A DNA stretch of 64,000 nucleotides from contig JBBELK010000164.1 of NCBI GenBank assembly GCA_037783545.1, positions 1,860,001 to 1,924,000 of the forward strand. Reading direction: 5' to 3'. Position numbers and translations under genes: made by a program. Of the stretch, positions 18,626 to 29,519 are shown piece by piece. Below the pieces are notes generated by a model, which saw nothing but the letters and a program-made list of their open reading frames with translations, was not told where the DNA came from and searched no databases. The stretch comes from Henricia sp. BOLD:AAB3569 (taxonomy: Eukaryota; Echinodermata; Asteroidea; Spinulosida; Echinasteridae). Each line of letters starts with the position of its first letter. Within the stretch, counting starts at the first letter, position 1.

Positions 18626-20005
18626 TATGTTGTTTAAAATTGTGGATAGCACAAAATGCTCAGTCGCCGTTTGAGTTGAAAATCTGGCTAGGGTGCGACG
18701 CTTGAGGGCAGCACACATGCACACTCCCTTCTTAAAATCCGCACGGACGACATATCTCAGTTCTATCGCAGCCGATCAAAAAACAAATCCCGCACAGTCA
18801 GCAAAATAAACCGCGCGGTGATCGAATTTCCCCTTCATTTTGTCTTCCGCGAACGGCAATTTTCAGCGTGCCTCGGCGGGGGCAACGCGCTGTTGACTGA
18901 TCCAATCACCCCCTCACTTCATCACGAACAATGCCAGCGATTGAGCGCCTTTTGATCGGTCCAAATCGCGAAGGCAACGACCGGCTCTGGCGGTAAGTGT
19001 GCCAGCCAAGTGAAACGAAAGATCCATCCCCCGAAAGCCACTGTCTACATTAACTCTCAGATCTCTAAGTGGCGTCATTCACCCATCCTCCTGTTTTTGG
19101 CGCGATAATTGGCCCAAACTGAGTGAAAACCCCGCTCTTAGAGTGGCGGGAAAACACGAAGTGGCGGGGAAACTCCCTGATTCGGCAAACGATCGAGACT
19201 GCTCAATCAGCAGATTTTGTCCCGCCCTCGATTGAGAGAACGTCAATTTTCCCTTCGCCTTCTCCGATCCAACTTTTAATCAATTTTGCCGGTTTGTTTG
19301 ACGTGATTTCAAGCGTCTAAACCGTACAGGCGTAATTCCATTCCAATGTCCTGTTCCCCTCCCCTCTTTTTCGTCAATTTTTCCGGTCCAGTATTTGTTT
19401 TTCCCGGCCTCTCACTCGTCCCTAATTAACAGGACCAGCTTTCGTATTCGTAACAAGATCAGTGTACGTACATTGCCTCTCTTAAGCAAGATGGCCGACG
19501 AATTCTCGCATGGCCACCCTACATCCGTCCAATACATAGATGGTCAGTGTGTAGTTCCAAGACCATTTCAAGACCTTCCCATTTTACCTTTTACATGAAA
19601 ACCCTTAATAGCTCTTGTCTACATGCACCACAAGGTGGTGACGTAACCTTGTCATCACACGTTGGGTTAGTGCGGTCGGCTGAACCAACTTACACTCGAT
19701 GGAGTTTTGACCATTAATGAACTCTGTCATTCGTAACAGCTGCAGCAAAGCTCCAAGATTTCGCACGATACACCAATTTTCCTCCCGATCTCGAGTCACA
19801 TATTGCCGTTTTCACGCTTGTCATATCATTTAGCCTGAGACGCAAGTTAACCTCAAACTGAAAAATTGGTCGAAGGACTTTGCATTTGTGCGCATTGCCC
19901 TTGGATACTTGTTACTTTTCGTAGCTTTTAGCTCAAACTGACAAGTAAAAAGCAATTGCAGAACACTCTTGTACACGTACTATATGTTGACCAGTCGACA
20001 ATGTT
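18626..20005. other. No gene recognised
   Basis: CpG-moderate DNA around 18780-19260, then mixed sequence. Several 60-67 codon frames without domains. Confidence 0.4.
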
Positions 20006-20007
20006 AT

Positions 20008-20215
20008 GGTTGACCGATCTACATTTAAACGGTTAACCGATCAACATTTGACCGACTGACTGAGTGGACTGACGAAACCGATCAACGTACCAGCCGGCAC
20101 CCGAACGGAAACCGACCGACGTGCCGAACGGAAACCGACCACCCTACCGAACGCAAACCGATCAATCTACCGAACGAAAACTGGCCAGTGTCCCAAACGA
20201 AAGCCAGCTCTCAGC
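20008..20215 (+). repeat. Degenerate ACCGAACGGAAACCGAC minisatellite
   Basis: Repeated CCGAACGGAAACCGACC / CCGATCAACGTACC units of about 24-27 bases, diverging towards both ends. Confidence 0.65.
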
Positions 20216-21050
20216 GAAAACAAAAACGTGGGCGGTTCAGTGCCCACGTGAATAAATTTACGCCTGCATGTATGAAACTTGAAAAACGTACGGTATTCGG
20301 TTTCCGCAATTTTTACCCCACTCTCCAAATCTTCAACTATGAAAAAAATGGAGTTTATCTCGAAAACGGGAAGATTTGTCGATGACAGGAATTGTTAAGG
20401 GTACCATCTGTTCCAGGTGCCCGTTTCTCTGCAATATCAAACCACCTAAAGCAGACGGTAAATACTCGCCAAACACGGGCGGAAAAGGCGGGAAAAGAAA
20501 AACATATCATCTATTTTTTTGTCTAGTTTTTTCTTCTTCCCTCTACTTATTCTTCACAATTCGATTTGCAGCAACGCCGCTTTCACTTGACGCGTGAATT
20601 GAAGGCAGTGACGGTAGTGGGTCACACAACAGCCAAAACCTCGCGGCCTGGGTTTTTTTCGCGCCACTGAAACCATAATGAAGCAAGCATCCCGGGAAAG
20701 TGACAGCCAGATTTCGCGGAGTGCCCGATTATTAAAAGTGGTTTCGATGCGCTGGCGTGCCATAATCCGGAGCTGTGATATTTGGAGCTGTTTAAAGTGA
20801 CAGCTACAATGTGCGCGCTCTCGCCTCTTCGGTACTATGAACCTTCGAATTTCATTTTGCGAAACTTGGCTAGCCCCATGTACATGTATAATTCATTGCC
20901 GACACCTGTAAATTTGAGAATTTATAAGACGCCGACGGACAACATCGCTAATTAGAATGAGGGCAGCCGTGCCGAATATTGCATTAGATGATATTGTTTA
21001 TTTTTAAAAATCTGACAAATTGACGAAATGTCTATAAAATTTACTTTTGG
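20216..21050. other. No gene recognised
   Basis: Mixed DNA with short open frames only (20188-20385, 20376-20597) that show no domain. Confidence 0.4.
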
Positions 21051-21052
21051 GT

Positions 21053-21145
21053 GGAGAGAGGCAACTTATATGGTAAAGTGCCTTGCCCAAGAGCACACGC
21101 ACCGTAGACGCAACCGAGCTACTTCAATGCCGCAGCAAAGACTTT
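21053..21145 (-). repeat. SINE body fragment
   Basis: GAGGCAACTT...AAAGTGCCTTGCCCAAG is the inverted counterpart of CTGGGCAAGGCACTTAATCCCAGTTGCCTC in the SINE at 29082-29421. The tRNA head and tail are not present. Confidence 0.5.
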
Positions 21146-21359
21146 CAGAAGAACAACACAAGTTTTAGCAAGTCCATCCTTTCCAAATCGTGACCAAACT
21201 CGCTGAAAATGTATGGCCCGTGATTTGCGTCCGCCATTTTTATCACCTTATTTAAATCACAAACCTATTTTTCAAAGCTGCGCCCTAGTTCGCTTCATTT
21301 GTGCCGCTGACGCCCACGATGTATTACCATGCTAAGCTAATACGTCATACGATCATAAA

Positions 21360-21462
21360 AGCCACAGGGAGAAAAAAGAAGAACAAGAATAAAAGCATAG
21401 AAAAAGCATATGAATAAGCATAGGGAAAAAAAACAGAAAAAGAAGAAAAAACTAGAGTACAA
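21360..21462 (+). repeat. A-rich/purine-rich tract with CTAGA motif
   Basis: Long AGAAAAA-type purine tract ending GAAGAAAAAACTAGAGTAC. The same end motif occurs at about 4541, 16157, 16284, 32336 and 56178. Confidence 0.5.
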
Positions 21463-22107
21463 TTATGTTGGTGAAACGTTCCCGCCTTGGGCTGTGTATA
21501 CAAACCTCCTACAGAATGTTGTCTTTTTGCTTTTTCTGCCGTAAGTTGTCAAGAGGAAGGGAAAATACACACCGGTTCGAAATACAGAGGGGCCAATATG
21601 CCAAGAAAACCCCGGGCGAAAGTGAAGACTGCCCGGGCATATTGGTTGATACATGAATATTCCCGGGCAATATATCCGAGCCCACACCTGCATCCTATGG
21701 GGTACCAAGTGGTACTTGGGGATATAAGTAACAGAAAAGAGGTCTACGCGGGAATGTATTCGGTTTCTTGAAGATTCTAGGGCATTTGGTAAAGAATATG
21801 TGAGCGTCTGCTTCGGGGAGGAGTGCGGGGGGAGGAGGAGCAGCGGGGGGCTGTGTAACGTTCCACCGTCGTCCCCCCGAAGGTTGATAGAGGTTAATTA
21901 AGAAATGATCTGTCTTCCCATGATGCATCGGACCGGAAATTACCCGTCGTTGGGTTACACCTCGCGTACTGATGGGACTCCGGGCTTATGTCAACAGCAG
22001 AGATGGGGGCTGACTGATAAGTCACTTGGATTCGTATAGTGGCGAAACGTGTGTGTATATGAATGGGAGTTTTCTGACACTAAAGTGAAAACGTCACCCT
22101 ATGTGTG

Positions 22108-22215
22108 TTGCCAAACCAGTGAACTGTTTCACTGCGCTTCAGCATTGGACGTTTCAGATTACCCAGCGATGTTTAAACCCAGATGCCCTGGCAACTGACG
22201 TCACACTGAGTAGTC
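22108..22215 (+). mobile_element. MITE family A, single-arm copy
   Basis: CAAACCAGTGAACTGTTTCACTGCG ... GATTACCCAGCGATGTTTAAACCCAG ... GGCAACTGACGTCACACTGAGTAG, co-linear with one arm of 44355-44622. Confidence 0.65.
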
Positions 22216-23020
22216 TATAATGGTTAGGTTGCCATCTTATATTTTTTGATTTTTAACCAATCAGATTGCGTTGAAAGCAGCAGTTCTCTGCGAGCTGAAT
22301 TTTCATTAGCCTGTTGACAAACGTATTTTTTTTCGCGGGAAAGTGGTCTGGTATAGTTTCGTGACGAGATAGCGTCTGTCTACTCATCGGCGCGAACGCT
22401 TTTTTTTCCATCACGCACGCGGGAATATTAATAGATAGTATTCGAACACGTGCGAATACGCCATTTTGTAAGTCAAATAATTGTGGAAGTGATGTGCGTG
22501 CGCGTTGCGTGTGTCTCTAGTGGGCGTAGCGCGGTTTAGTTCACAACGGGAGCCTTCGTACAGAGCGTTACGCGTGCTATGGACACACGCGGCACGCGCG
22601 CGCATTGCTTCCGCAGTGGCGCGGCGTTGTTTGACACACAACATGACGTCATGAGAAAGCTATCAATACGAAATGAAGTAGAAACGTTAATTTCCTTTGC
22701 ATGAATCTTGGAATCGATTTGCGAGTTGAAGGCCAGCTGTCCTTCTAAACTACAACCCAACACTTTCTTTTTATATCCCAAGAAATATAATAAATAAGTT
22801 TCCATTGCATTGGTGGAGGGACGAGGAATCTTTTGTCTTTTTCTCTTTTGAAAATTCCTCTCGAGTAGGGTTAAAATGCATTACCAGATGTTTTGGTGAA
22901 TGGATTTTTTTTCCACATTGAATGCATTTGATGACCCATTTCTCTTTTTAACATTTCAGGTGATTTCCTTCGTTATATCACGTGGTTTAAGTTTGTAAAA
23001 GTACTTAAAGTTCAACGTAC
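22216..23020. other. No gene recognised; CpG-rich patch with a CRE-like site
   Basis: CpG dinucleotides are frequent at 22380-22660, and TGACGTCA occurs near 22645. This could be a promoter-like island, but no adjoining exon is visible. Confidence 0.35.
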
Positions 23021-23304
23021 TTAACACCTGTTTCATACTGGCGCACCAGAGTTCCCAGAAATTTGAATTAAGTTCGACGTATGAAATAATTTTGAGCGAT
23101 TTGGTTCGCTAGAAGTCGAAAGATCGACTTTTCCAGTCGGTCAGAACGACTGAAGAGCGACCTGGTTTTAGTCGATCTTTAATGTGCGTGCGGCTCGCAT
23201 TAAGAACGCCTGTCTGAAACAAAATTTTAATCTGAGCGACTCGAGTCGCTCTTAATACAATTAGTTCGGCGCGACTCTGGTGCGCCTATATGAAACGGGT
23301 GTAA
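23021..23304 (+). mobile_element. MITE with TTAACACCTGTTTCAT ends
   Basis: TTAACACCTGTTTCATACTGGCGCACCAGAGT faces ACTCTGGTGCGCCTATATGAAACGGGTGTAA, total 284 bases. Inner arms contain further inverted segments built on GAGCGA/TCGCTC. Confidence 0.8.
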
Positions 23305-24270
23305 CAATCTTTGGTGATTTGTAGACGACAGTGTTTGCTAGTTTGACTTTCATACCTGACACATGTTTTCGTGGCCATCACCACAAATATGTCCCTGACG
23401 CAATCACTGGTCAACCAATGATAAGTTTAGGTTGTCGTGGACCGAAGGTGATCATTGGTTAAATATACGCGATAAACATGTTTTTGGTTAAGACCGCGAA
23501 AACACGCCTCTGAGTTTAACCTCTCAAAGGTTTCGTTTGTCAAGTGGAACTTGTCACGTGGTGAATTTCTGACGTCATTGGTACAGTCGTTTTGAAGGCA
23601 TTGTCTTTTAAACTTAGGCCTACGTATAAGCCGTGATTTTTAAAAAGTAAAACTGCGCTATTTGCTCTAATTTGTATAGTCTTGTTTTTTAAAAATGTTA
23701 TTCTTTATGGCTGACACAACAAATGCGTGTATGTTGCAAGAAAATTTTGAAAGGTAAACTTTTTCTGAATAAAAAAAAAATTCAGACCCTTAAATGTGTT
23801 TTCAATAAAACAATCTTTCATCATAGGCCCTACGCGTTATTCTAAATGAAATCGCCATTTTGGTAGACCCTCAAACATCCCCCTTAATTAGAAATCACCC
23901 GTAGAGACAATCGAAAAAGGGAAATGTTCACGGTCACCCAACGGTCCACTGCCTTATCGCGGCTTAATTAAGCCGGGAGATTGGGGACTTTTCCCCGCCG
24001 GACGACCAAGGCAAATCACGGTGGCTCGGCCCCAGACTCCGGAAGATGGGTCTAATCTGCCATAGAACCTAATGAAGCGTGAATACGGCACTGCCTCGTG
24101 TTTAGGTTGTGGAAGCCAAAAGCCAATTTGAAGATTAAAAATTAATGTGCGATCGACGAGTTCAGATTTGTTTAATACAGTCCCGATAGGGGTTGGCGCG
24201 AAAGTTGTATATGAAATGAATTTTAATTGGAGAAAAGGCCTAACTTTGGCACGGTGCAATCCCCCGAAGA
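23305..24270. other. No gene recognised
   Basis: Mixed to AT-rich sequence. The 101-codon minus-strand frame at 23954-24259 shows no domain. Confidence 0.4.
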
Positions 24271-24350
24271 ATAAGCTTCTGATGGGATTCGAACCAATGA
24301 CCCCTTACATTCGAAGGCACGCGCCTCTACCTTAAACCACTGAAGCAGCC
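24271..24350 (-). repeat. tRNA-like sequence or tRNA-derived SINE head
   Basis: On the minus strand: GCTTCAGTGGTTTAAGGTAGAGGC (A box), then GGTTCGAATCCC (B box), ending ATCAGAAGC. GCTTC can pair with GAAGC as an acceptor stem, but the anticodon arm is imperfect and lacks U33. I favour a tRNA-derived SINE or pseudogene over a working tRNA. Confidence 0.55.
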
Positions 24351-24492
24351 GTTGGTGAGGAAATGGGACCCGATTTACAAGGCTTTATTCTCGGATTAAT
24401 TAAGAGCATACGAAAAATTGACGAGCTTGGCGCAAGGATCTGGCCGTTATTTTAAGAGCGGTGCACCCTGGGCCCTACACGCGCAGCGCGGT

Positions 24493-24507
24493 GTGACCTC
24501 AGGTCAC
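24493..24507. promoter_or_regulatory. Candidate nuclear-receptor element (everted AGGTCA half-sites)
   Basis: GTGACCTCAGGTCAC is a perfect 15-base palindrome with two AGGTCA half-sites facing outwards around one base. A short hairpin (TTGGCATAC / GTATGCCAA with AACGCCAGAGGGCGTT inside) follows at 24511-24579. Confidence 0.3.
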
Positions 24508-24579
24508 ATATTGGCATACATCAAACGCCAGAGGGCGTTCGTAACGTGAGAACCACACGGCGTCTGCACCGTATGCCAA

Positions 24580-27560
24580 ACTTGTATGTTGCTTTTCTTT
24601 ATCGTATTTCGCCTCAAGACGCAAAAACAATCGACCAGCACGTGGTTTCTTTTTCCAATTTGTCTGAGAGCTCTGTAATCAACTTAATATTCCCTTCTTG
24701 CCGATTGTTGTAGATCAAATGTTCACGCTGCATTGATTTCTTTCTACGCCCACGCATCGGCAAGAACACGTACAATGTTAGTCAGTTAATGGGAAAACAC
24801 GACGCTCAAAATGCAATTACATCGAAATTACAAGATAGTGAAAATGGATATCAGTATCGAGTTATTGATAAATTCCTCAGACACAATTTTTGGAAACTGA
24901 TACTTTTCGTCGGGATTTTAACCGACATTAAACTGCCGATTTGGTCAAAATAATTATTTGAAACAGCCCGAAATTATGGCAAAATACAACATAATTGCAA
25001 ATTGTTGTGCCTAGTAAGCCTTTACCACTGCAAACAGTGTGAAAAAGAAGAGAAAACAACTTTGAAACTAAACTTTGACCCTAAACTTTGAAAATCTTGT
25101 TTTAAAAAATCACACACAATTTGCTTATTTGTGTAATATTTTATCAGAAAATTATATCACAAGACACAAAGCATCACAGCTTGGCTACTTTACCAACTCG
25201 AAATATCCCAGAAAACCTTCAAACAAACACAACAAACACCGCCCCCAAATAGAGTCAAATACAAAAACAAACAGGATTGCAGAATCTCACCTGCGTTACT
25301 GCATGTGGACATTTTTGGCGGGAAAACATTTGTCACATTTCAGTCTCCGTATCTAGATCACGAATCTCGTCTGCCACAAAGAAATAAAAAAAAAGAATTT
25401 CTGTTAAATTTAATTACCTTATTAACCTCGTTTTTTAAAAAGAAGAGAGACCCATTGGGCCGTGTATTATTTGCGCGGTTTCTCGTTACCTTCCCCTGTG
25501 AGCGAGAAAGTCAATGCTTTCTCTGACGTAACAGAATCCTGATCATTTTCGTCATAATTACATTTTGTCGACTTAACCGCTCTATGATACGCATATGATC
25601 TCCTAATACGCCACCATTTGAGAACTCCATTAGACGGGTATTTTATTTCCAATCACTATACCCAAGTCTATTTTACCATCAAATTTGGTAACTGACACCG
25701 TTTTTGTGTTTTTGGGGATCGTACCCAAAACGACAAAAACACAAGTGATGTGTTAATCAGATAAACACGTACCTTTTACGTAAACGGTTACATTTTATCC
25801 AACGGCCATTGTGTTAAAAGTCATCAAGTAATTGCTTTGGCTAAATTGCTTCTTAAGATCAAGTTTTATCTGTCCCTTCTAGACCCTAATTCTCCACCCC
25901 AAATTTGATTCCATGATGGCGAGCTGGTCTTAGGGTTTCACGAAATAAGTGCAATACATATCAAGTTGACGCGGGACAGTGTTGAACATTACCCCATGAA
26001 AAGTACGGAATTGTTTCTTTAAACTCATGCGGGGAGTGGGGGTGCAGTGTACATGCCATATCAGAAAAATACGACAGTTTTGGGGTATTATTTTAACAAA
26101 ATCTGATTAGTTCAGGAAAAATTACCACGTGTCTCCTTTTGACAATTCTGACATTTCATGAGAAAATTTCCCAATCACACCGGATCATACGATTATTTTT
26201 ACACCGTGAACTGCCGAGCGTTTTCCCCTAACATGCGGTGAAGACCAGCTAAAGATGTCATATATAAATATATTCACGCGGGATTTTAAAAATAGAAGCG
26301 TGGAACGTTTGACAAAGAAATTACTGTCAATTTCCCGCTACAAATTAGATAAAAACCTTAAGCCCGACGAGAAAGTGTCTGTCACTGAACGGTCACAATG
26401 ACCACAAAAACGCGGGTGTTTTCGTCAAATGTGAAGAAAATGGTCACTCGAGTTTGCGCGCGAAGACGCAGACGAATCTATGCACAATATGGAATTTTCA
26501 TATGCAAATTCCATGCAAAAGATTCACCTATTTTAGTATATATTACATTTATTCACATCCAAAATAGAATATTAGAAATTGAATCGTTCCACACCATACT
26601 CGCTTCACAGGCTGCGCTAACGTTTGTGTCATAATTTAATAAAGTCTGCCAGGTACACGCGTTAAGAAGCGGTTAATTTTTAAAATGTATTCGCGCCATT
26701 ATGTATTCACTGGTCCTAGAGATATAGAAACCATCACATCGTGACAAGAATCTATCTAAAAACAAGAGCTGTGGCTGCCGATGAAGCCCATTATTGCACC
26801 TTCAGTGGATAATTCTTGCTTGGGGCGATGGAATATTAGCGCGCGCGGGACGAGAAAAGCGCGTCATAAAACACAAGTCCACAAGAAGAAGAAAAAGCGC
26901 GCCAATGCATTGATTTTATGCAGCGAAGGAGGACATTATGCCGAAATGGTTGGTCCGAGTTTCGGATGCGACAACTGTATATTTTGTCATCATTTGTGTG
27001 TGTTTTTGCCTCGCGGCTCTAGCTCTGCGTGGTCAGGTGCACATGCATGCGTACTATTCGGTATAATTTTGTTAGAGCCCAGCTTTTAAAAATGCATACA
27101 TGTATTACTGTAGAAATTTTCTATTAAGCCGGGGCTCCAAAATGAACAGTTGATTCAGGCTAAATCTGTACATTATGCGAAATTTTATAATCACTTTCAA
27201 ATGAAATCGTCTCGAGCCCATTCAATCCCATGCATTTAAAATGTGCTTTCAAGTATAGGTCTCCTTTTTACGTTTTCTTGTGGGCAGCATAATTTGAATC
27301 CTTGGATACCGAGCCCACGAGTCGAGTGTGATGTTGTAAAGGGCAAATAGATGCATCGTTACCAGGATATACGCCCACTCAAGCCTCTATTACTGGGCTC
27401 TTTCCGTGAATTTTGCGTTCGTTTAATTCCCGCGTGTTCCTTGTAATCTACGGAACGACTGAGCAAATAATATTTTGGCGCTGAACTTTTTTTAAATGTA
27501 GGGTGCGGACGTCGTAGAAAAACGTGGACTCTCTGTGCTTATACAATGGACGGTGTAGCA
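24580..27560. other. Long stretch with no gene recognised
   Basis: AT-rich. Open frames at 25075-25356 and 26781-27089 show no domains or splice context. No repeat family of this window was recognised here. Confidence 0.4.
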
Positions 27561-27567
27561 GCAGAAA

Positions 27568-27811
27568 TGAGAATAGAAGCAAAGCGTCCGATACTCCAGC
27601 GGGCAAGACATTGCTTTGCCTAGACTGGTCCGCGGTCCATATACGATTGCTTGTATTCCACTAATAACACGCGTACTCTGGTCTTCATCTTCACGATGTT
27701 AAATGAACCAAGAATTAAGAATTCCGTGACGCCGTGGAAGTATAATCAGTCTAGGCAAGGCATTGTCTTTCCTGGAGCAAGATGGCGGGCGGTTGCTTCG
27801 TTCTTAGAGTG
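27568..27811 (+). mobile_element. MITE family C, copy 2
   Basis: AGAAGCAAAGCGTCCG...GGGCAAGACATTGCTTTGCCTAGACTGG faces CAGTCTAGGCAAGGCATTGTC...GAGCAAGATGGCGGGCGGTTGCTTC. The two inner arms are nearly perfect complements. Confidence 0.8.
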
Positions 27812-27960
27812 GCTTACTAATCCATTGTATATGGGTCGGTGGTTTCGAGGGTTGTAGAAAAGGCTTAAATCGTCTGTTGACACAGTCGGAACCTACGTCA
27901 GTGCGCGCTGTGTTCTCAATTTAAGAACCTACCAGCCGCTTAATCAAGGACTATGAGAAT

Positions 27961-27999
27961 ATTGGGAGGGGAGGGGGGGGGGGGGGGGGGGGGGGGGAA
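27961..27999 (+). repeat. Poly-G tract, 25 consecutive G
   Basis: An uninterrupted G run at 27973-27997 is preceded by GGGAGGGGA. The longest homopolymer in the window. Confidence 0.85.
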
Positions 28000-28734
28000 G
28001 ATTAAAATCGCCTTGGCTCGCAACCGTCGCCTTCATTATTGCAATCGTGATCGCTAATCGGAGCAAAGAAAAAAAAGCTGCTTCAAGGTATAATACGGGG
28101 TCTTAGAAATATAAACCATCCGCTGAGCGGGGAGAGGGGGAAACGTGAAGGGGAAGACGGAGCCTTTTACTTGCCGTGGCTTAGCTTAGCTCCTGGTGTG
28201 CCATCGGCAGTGGTCGTGAATTTCAGCAATTCATCTGAGCTCGATCACGCCGACCAAGTCCCGGCGGTGCCCCCTTGAGGGATTTCTAGAGCCGACTGGA
28301 GACTAATGAAGCGAGTTGGGGCATGTGTAAGGCCGGCTCCGTCCGTCGGTACGAAGTACTATAGGGAGACATGAACGGAAGAGTGGCTTCCAATGTAGGT
28401 TATGTTGATTAGAATGGCACCGAACGGACTCATTAAGATTGGAGGTTGGTTGTGTTGGTTTTAAGCCAGGGAAAAACAAAAAATTATGATTTAAGGAAAG
28501 GAGATTTATTTAATTTCTTTGTGGTATAGCGCGTCGAACTTTTAGGCAAAAGGTCCATGGTTGGAGCGCCGGTCGCGATATTTTTTTCCGTACCGCAGTT
28601 TAGCGAACATTGCTTCTGATTGGTTTTACCCCCATGCATATGTTGCATACTGATGTTTTGTCGATAACTACCTCAACATAACCCCACACCATACCACACT
28701 CTTTCCTCAATTAATAGTGAAAAAAATTAATACG
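28000..28734. other. No gene recognised
   Basis: Mixed DNA without repeats of the named families. The phrase ATATTTTTTTCCGTACC near 28578 recurs inverted near 28941 (GGTACGGAAAAAAATAT). Confidence 0.4.
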
Positions 28735-28960
28735 ACTCAAAGGAGATTCGAACCTGCAATCTCTCGATTGATAGTACTACGTCTTAACCACTGGACTACC
28801 AAACGACTCGACAAACCCTTACATTTTCTTCCCTATATCCTTTCATTTAATAACTCTTGAAGGCGCTATATAGAAAATATGAATATTCATTTACAATGCA
28901 CCAATCAGACACCTCGATGAAGCCCCCATAGCGAATATGTGGTACGGAAAAAAATATCGC
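28578..28960 (+). mobile_element. Segment between inverted ATATTTTTTTCCGTACC copies, possible MITE
   Basis: GGTCGCGATATTTTTTTCCGTACC (about 28570-28593) faces GGTACGGAAAAAAATATCGCGACC (about 28941-28964), a 24-base match. The tRNA-like sequence 28741-28800 lies inside. It may be a palindromic element carrying a SINE. Confidence 0.6.
28738..28803 (-). repeat. tRNA-like sequence or tRNA-derived SINE head
   Basis: On the minus strand: GGTAGTCCAGTGGTTAAGACG (A box) and GCAGGTTCGAATCTCC (B box). The anticodon arm does not fold cleanly, so it is not called a functional tRNA. Confidence 0.55.
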
Positions 28961-29081
28961 GACCCGGTCACCGCTATCGCGTTATGTCCGTGGGCCTGCA
29001 CGGGCAGGCCAATTTACTCCATCGCCTTTCTCCACTGCTGGCCACCCAGGTGTGGGTACCAGCAAATACTGGTTGGGAAAC

Positions 29082-29421
29082 TGGTTGGAGCGCGTGTGGT
29101 CTAGTGGGTATGAAGCGGGACTCCCAGTCAGAGGTTGGGGGTTCGAGCCCCACTTCGACCAACGTGTCTGTCCCTGGGCAAGGCACTTAATCCCAGTTGC
29201 CTCGTCAACCCAAGCGATATATGGGAAGCTGTTATGGGGAATGCTACAATCTAACTGCTGATAGGGTTGTGCGCCTGACCAGCAGCCACCTAGTTGAAGC
29301 GAAATTGTTCTGGCGATTCCCTGATGGCAGCGGTAATAATGGTAACAGCGCCTTGAACACCCTGCAGGGTGGATATGTGCGCTATACAAATCTAATCATT
29401 ATTATCATTATTATTATTAAC
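29082..29421 (+). mobile_element. tRNA-derived SINE with L2-type tail
   Basis: The head has a polymerase III A box (TGGTCTAGTGGG) and B box (GGGGTTCGAGCCCC). The body contains GGGCAAGGCACTTAATCCC. The 3' tail ACAGCGCCTTGAACACC, CTGCAGGGTGGATATGTGCG leads into (ATT)n repeats at 29394-29420. This tail is nearly identical to the 3' end of the LINE remnant at 47831-47893, implying that L2-type reverse transcriptase mobilised the SINE. The open frames across it are not genes. Confidence 0.88.
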
Positions 29422-29424
29422 TAA

Positions 29425-29510
29425 CTGCTGGGGGTAAACCTGCGATAGACTGGCATCCAGGGGGAGTATACAATGCTCCTAGTCACTGCCATGGAAACTA
29501 ACAACCTGTT
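29425..29510 (+). repeat. Second SINE-like fragment
   Basis: GGGTAAACCTGCGATAGACTGGCATCCAGGGGGAGT followed by CTCCTAGTCACTGCCATGGAAAC resembles a body segment found in many deuterostome SINEs. It directly abuts the SINE upstream. Confidence 0.45.
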
Positions 29511-29519
29511 GGGGAAACC

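Noticed and set aside
28939-29389. Overlapping frames of 70-135 codons
   Set aside because: They are SINE sequence with intact polymerase III boxes and an L2-type tail.
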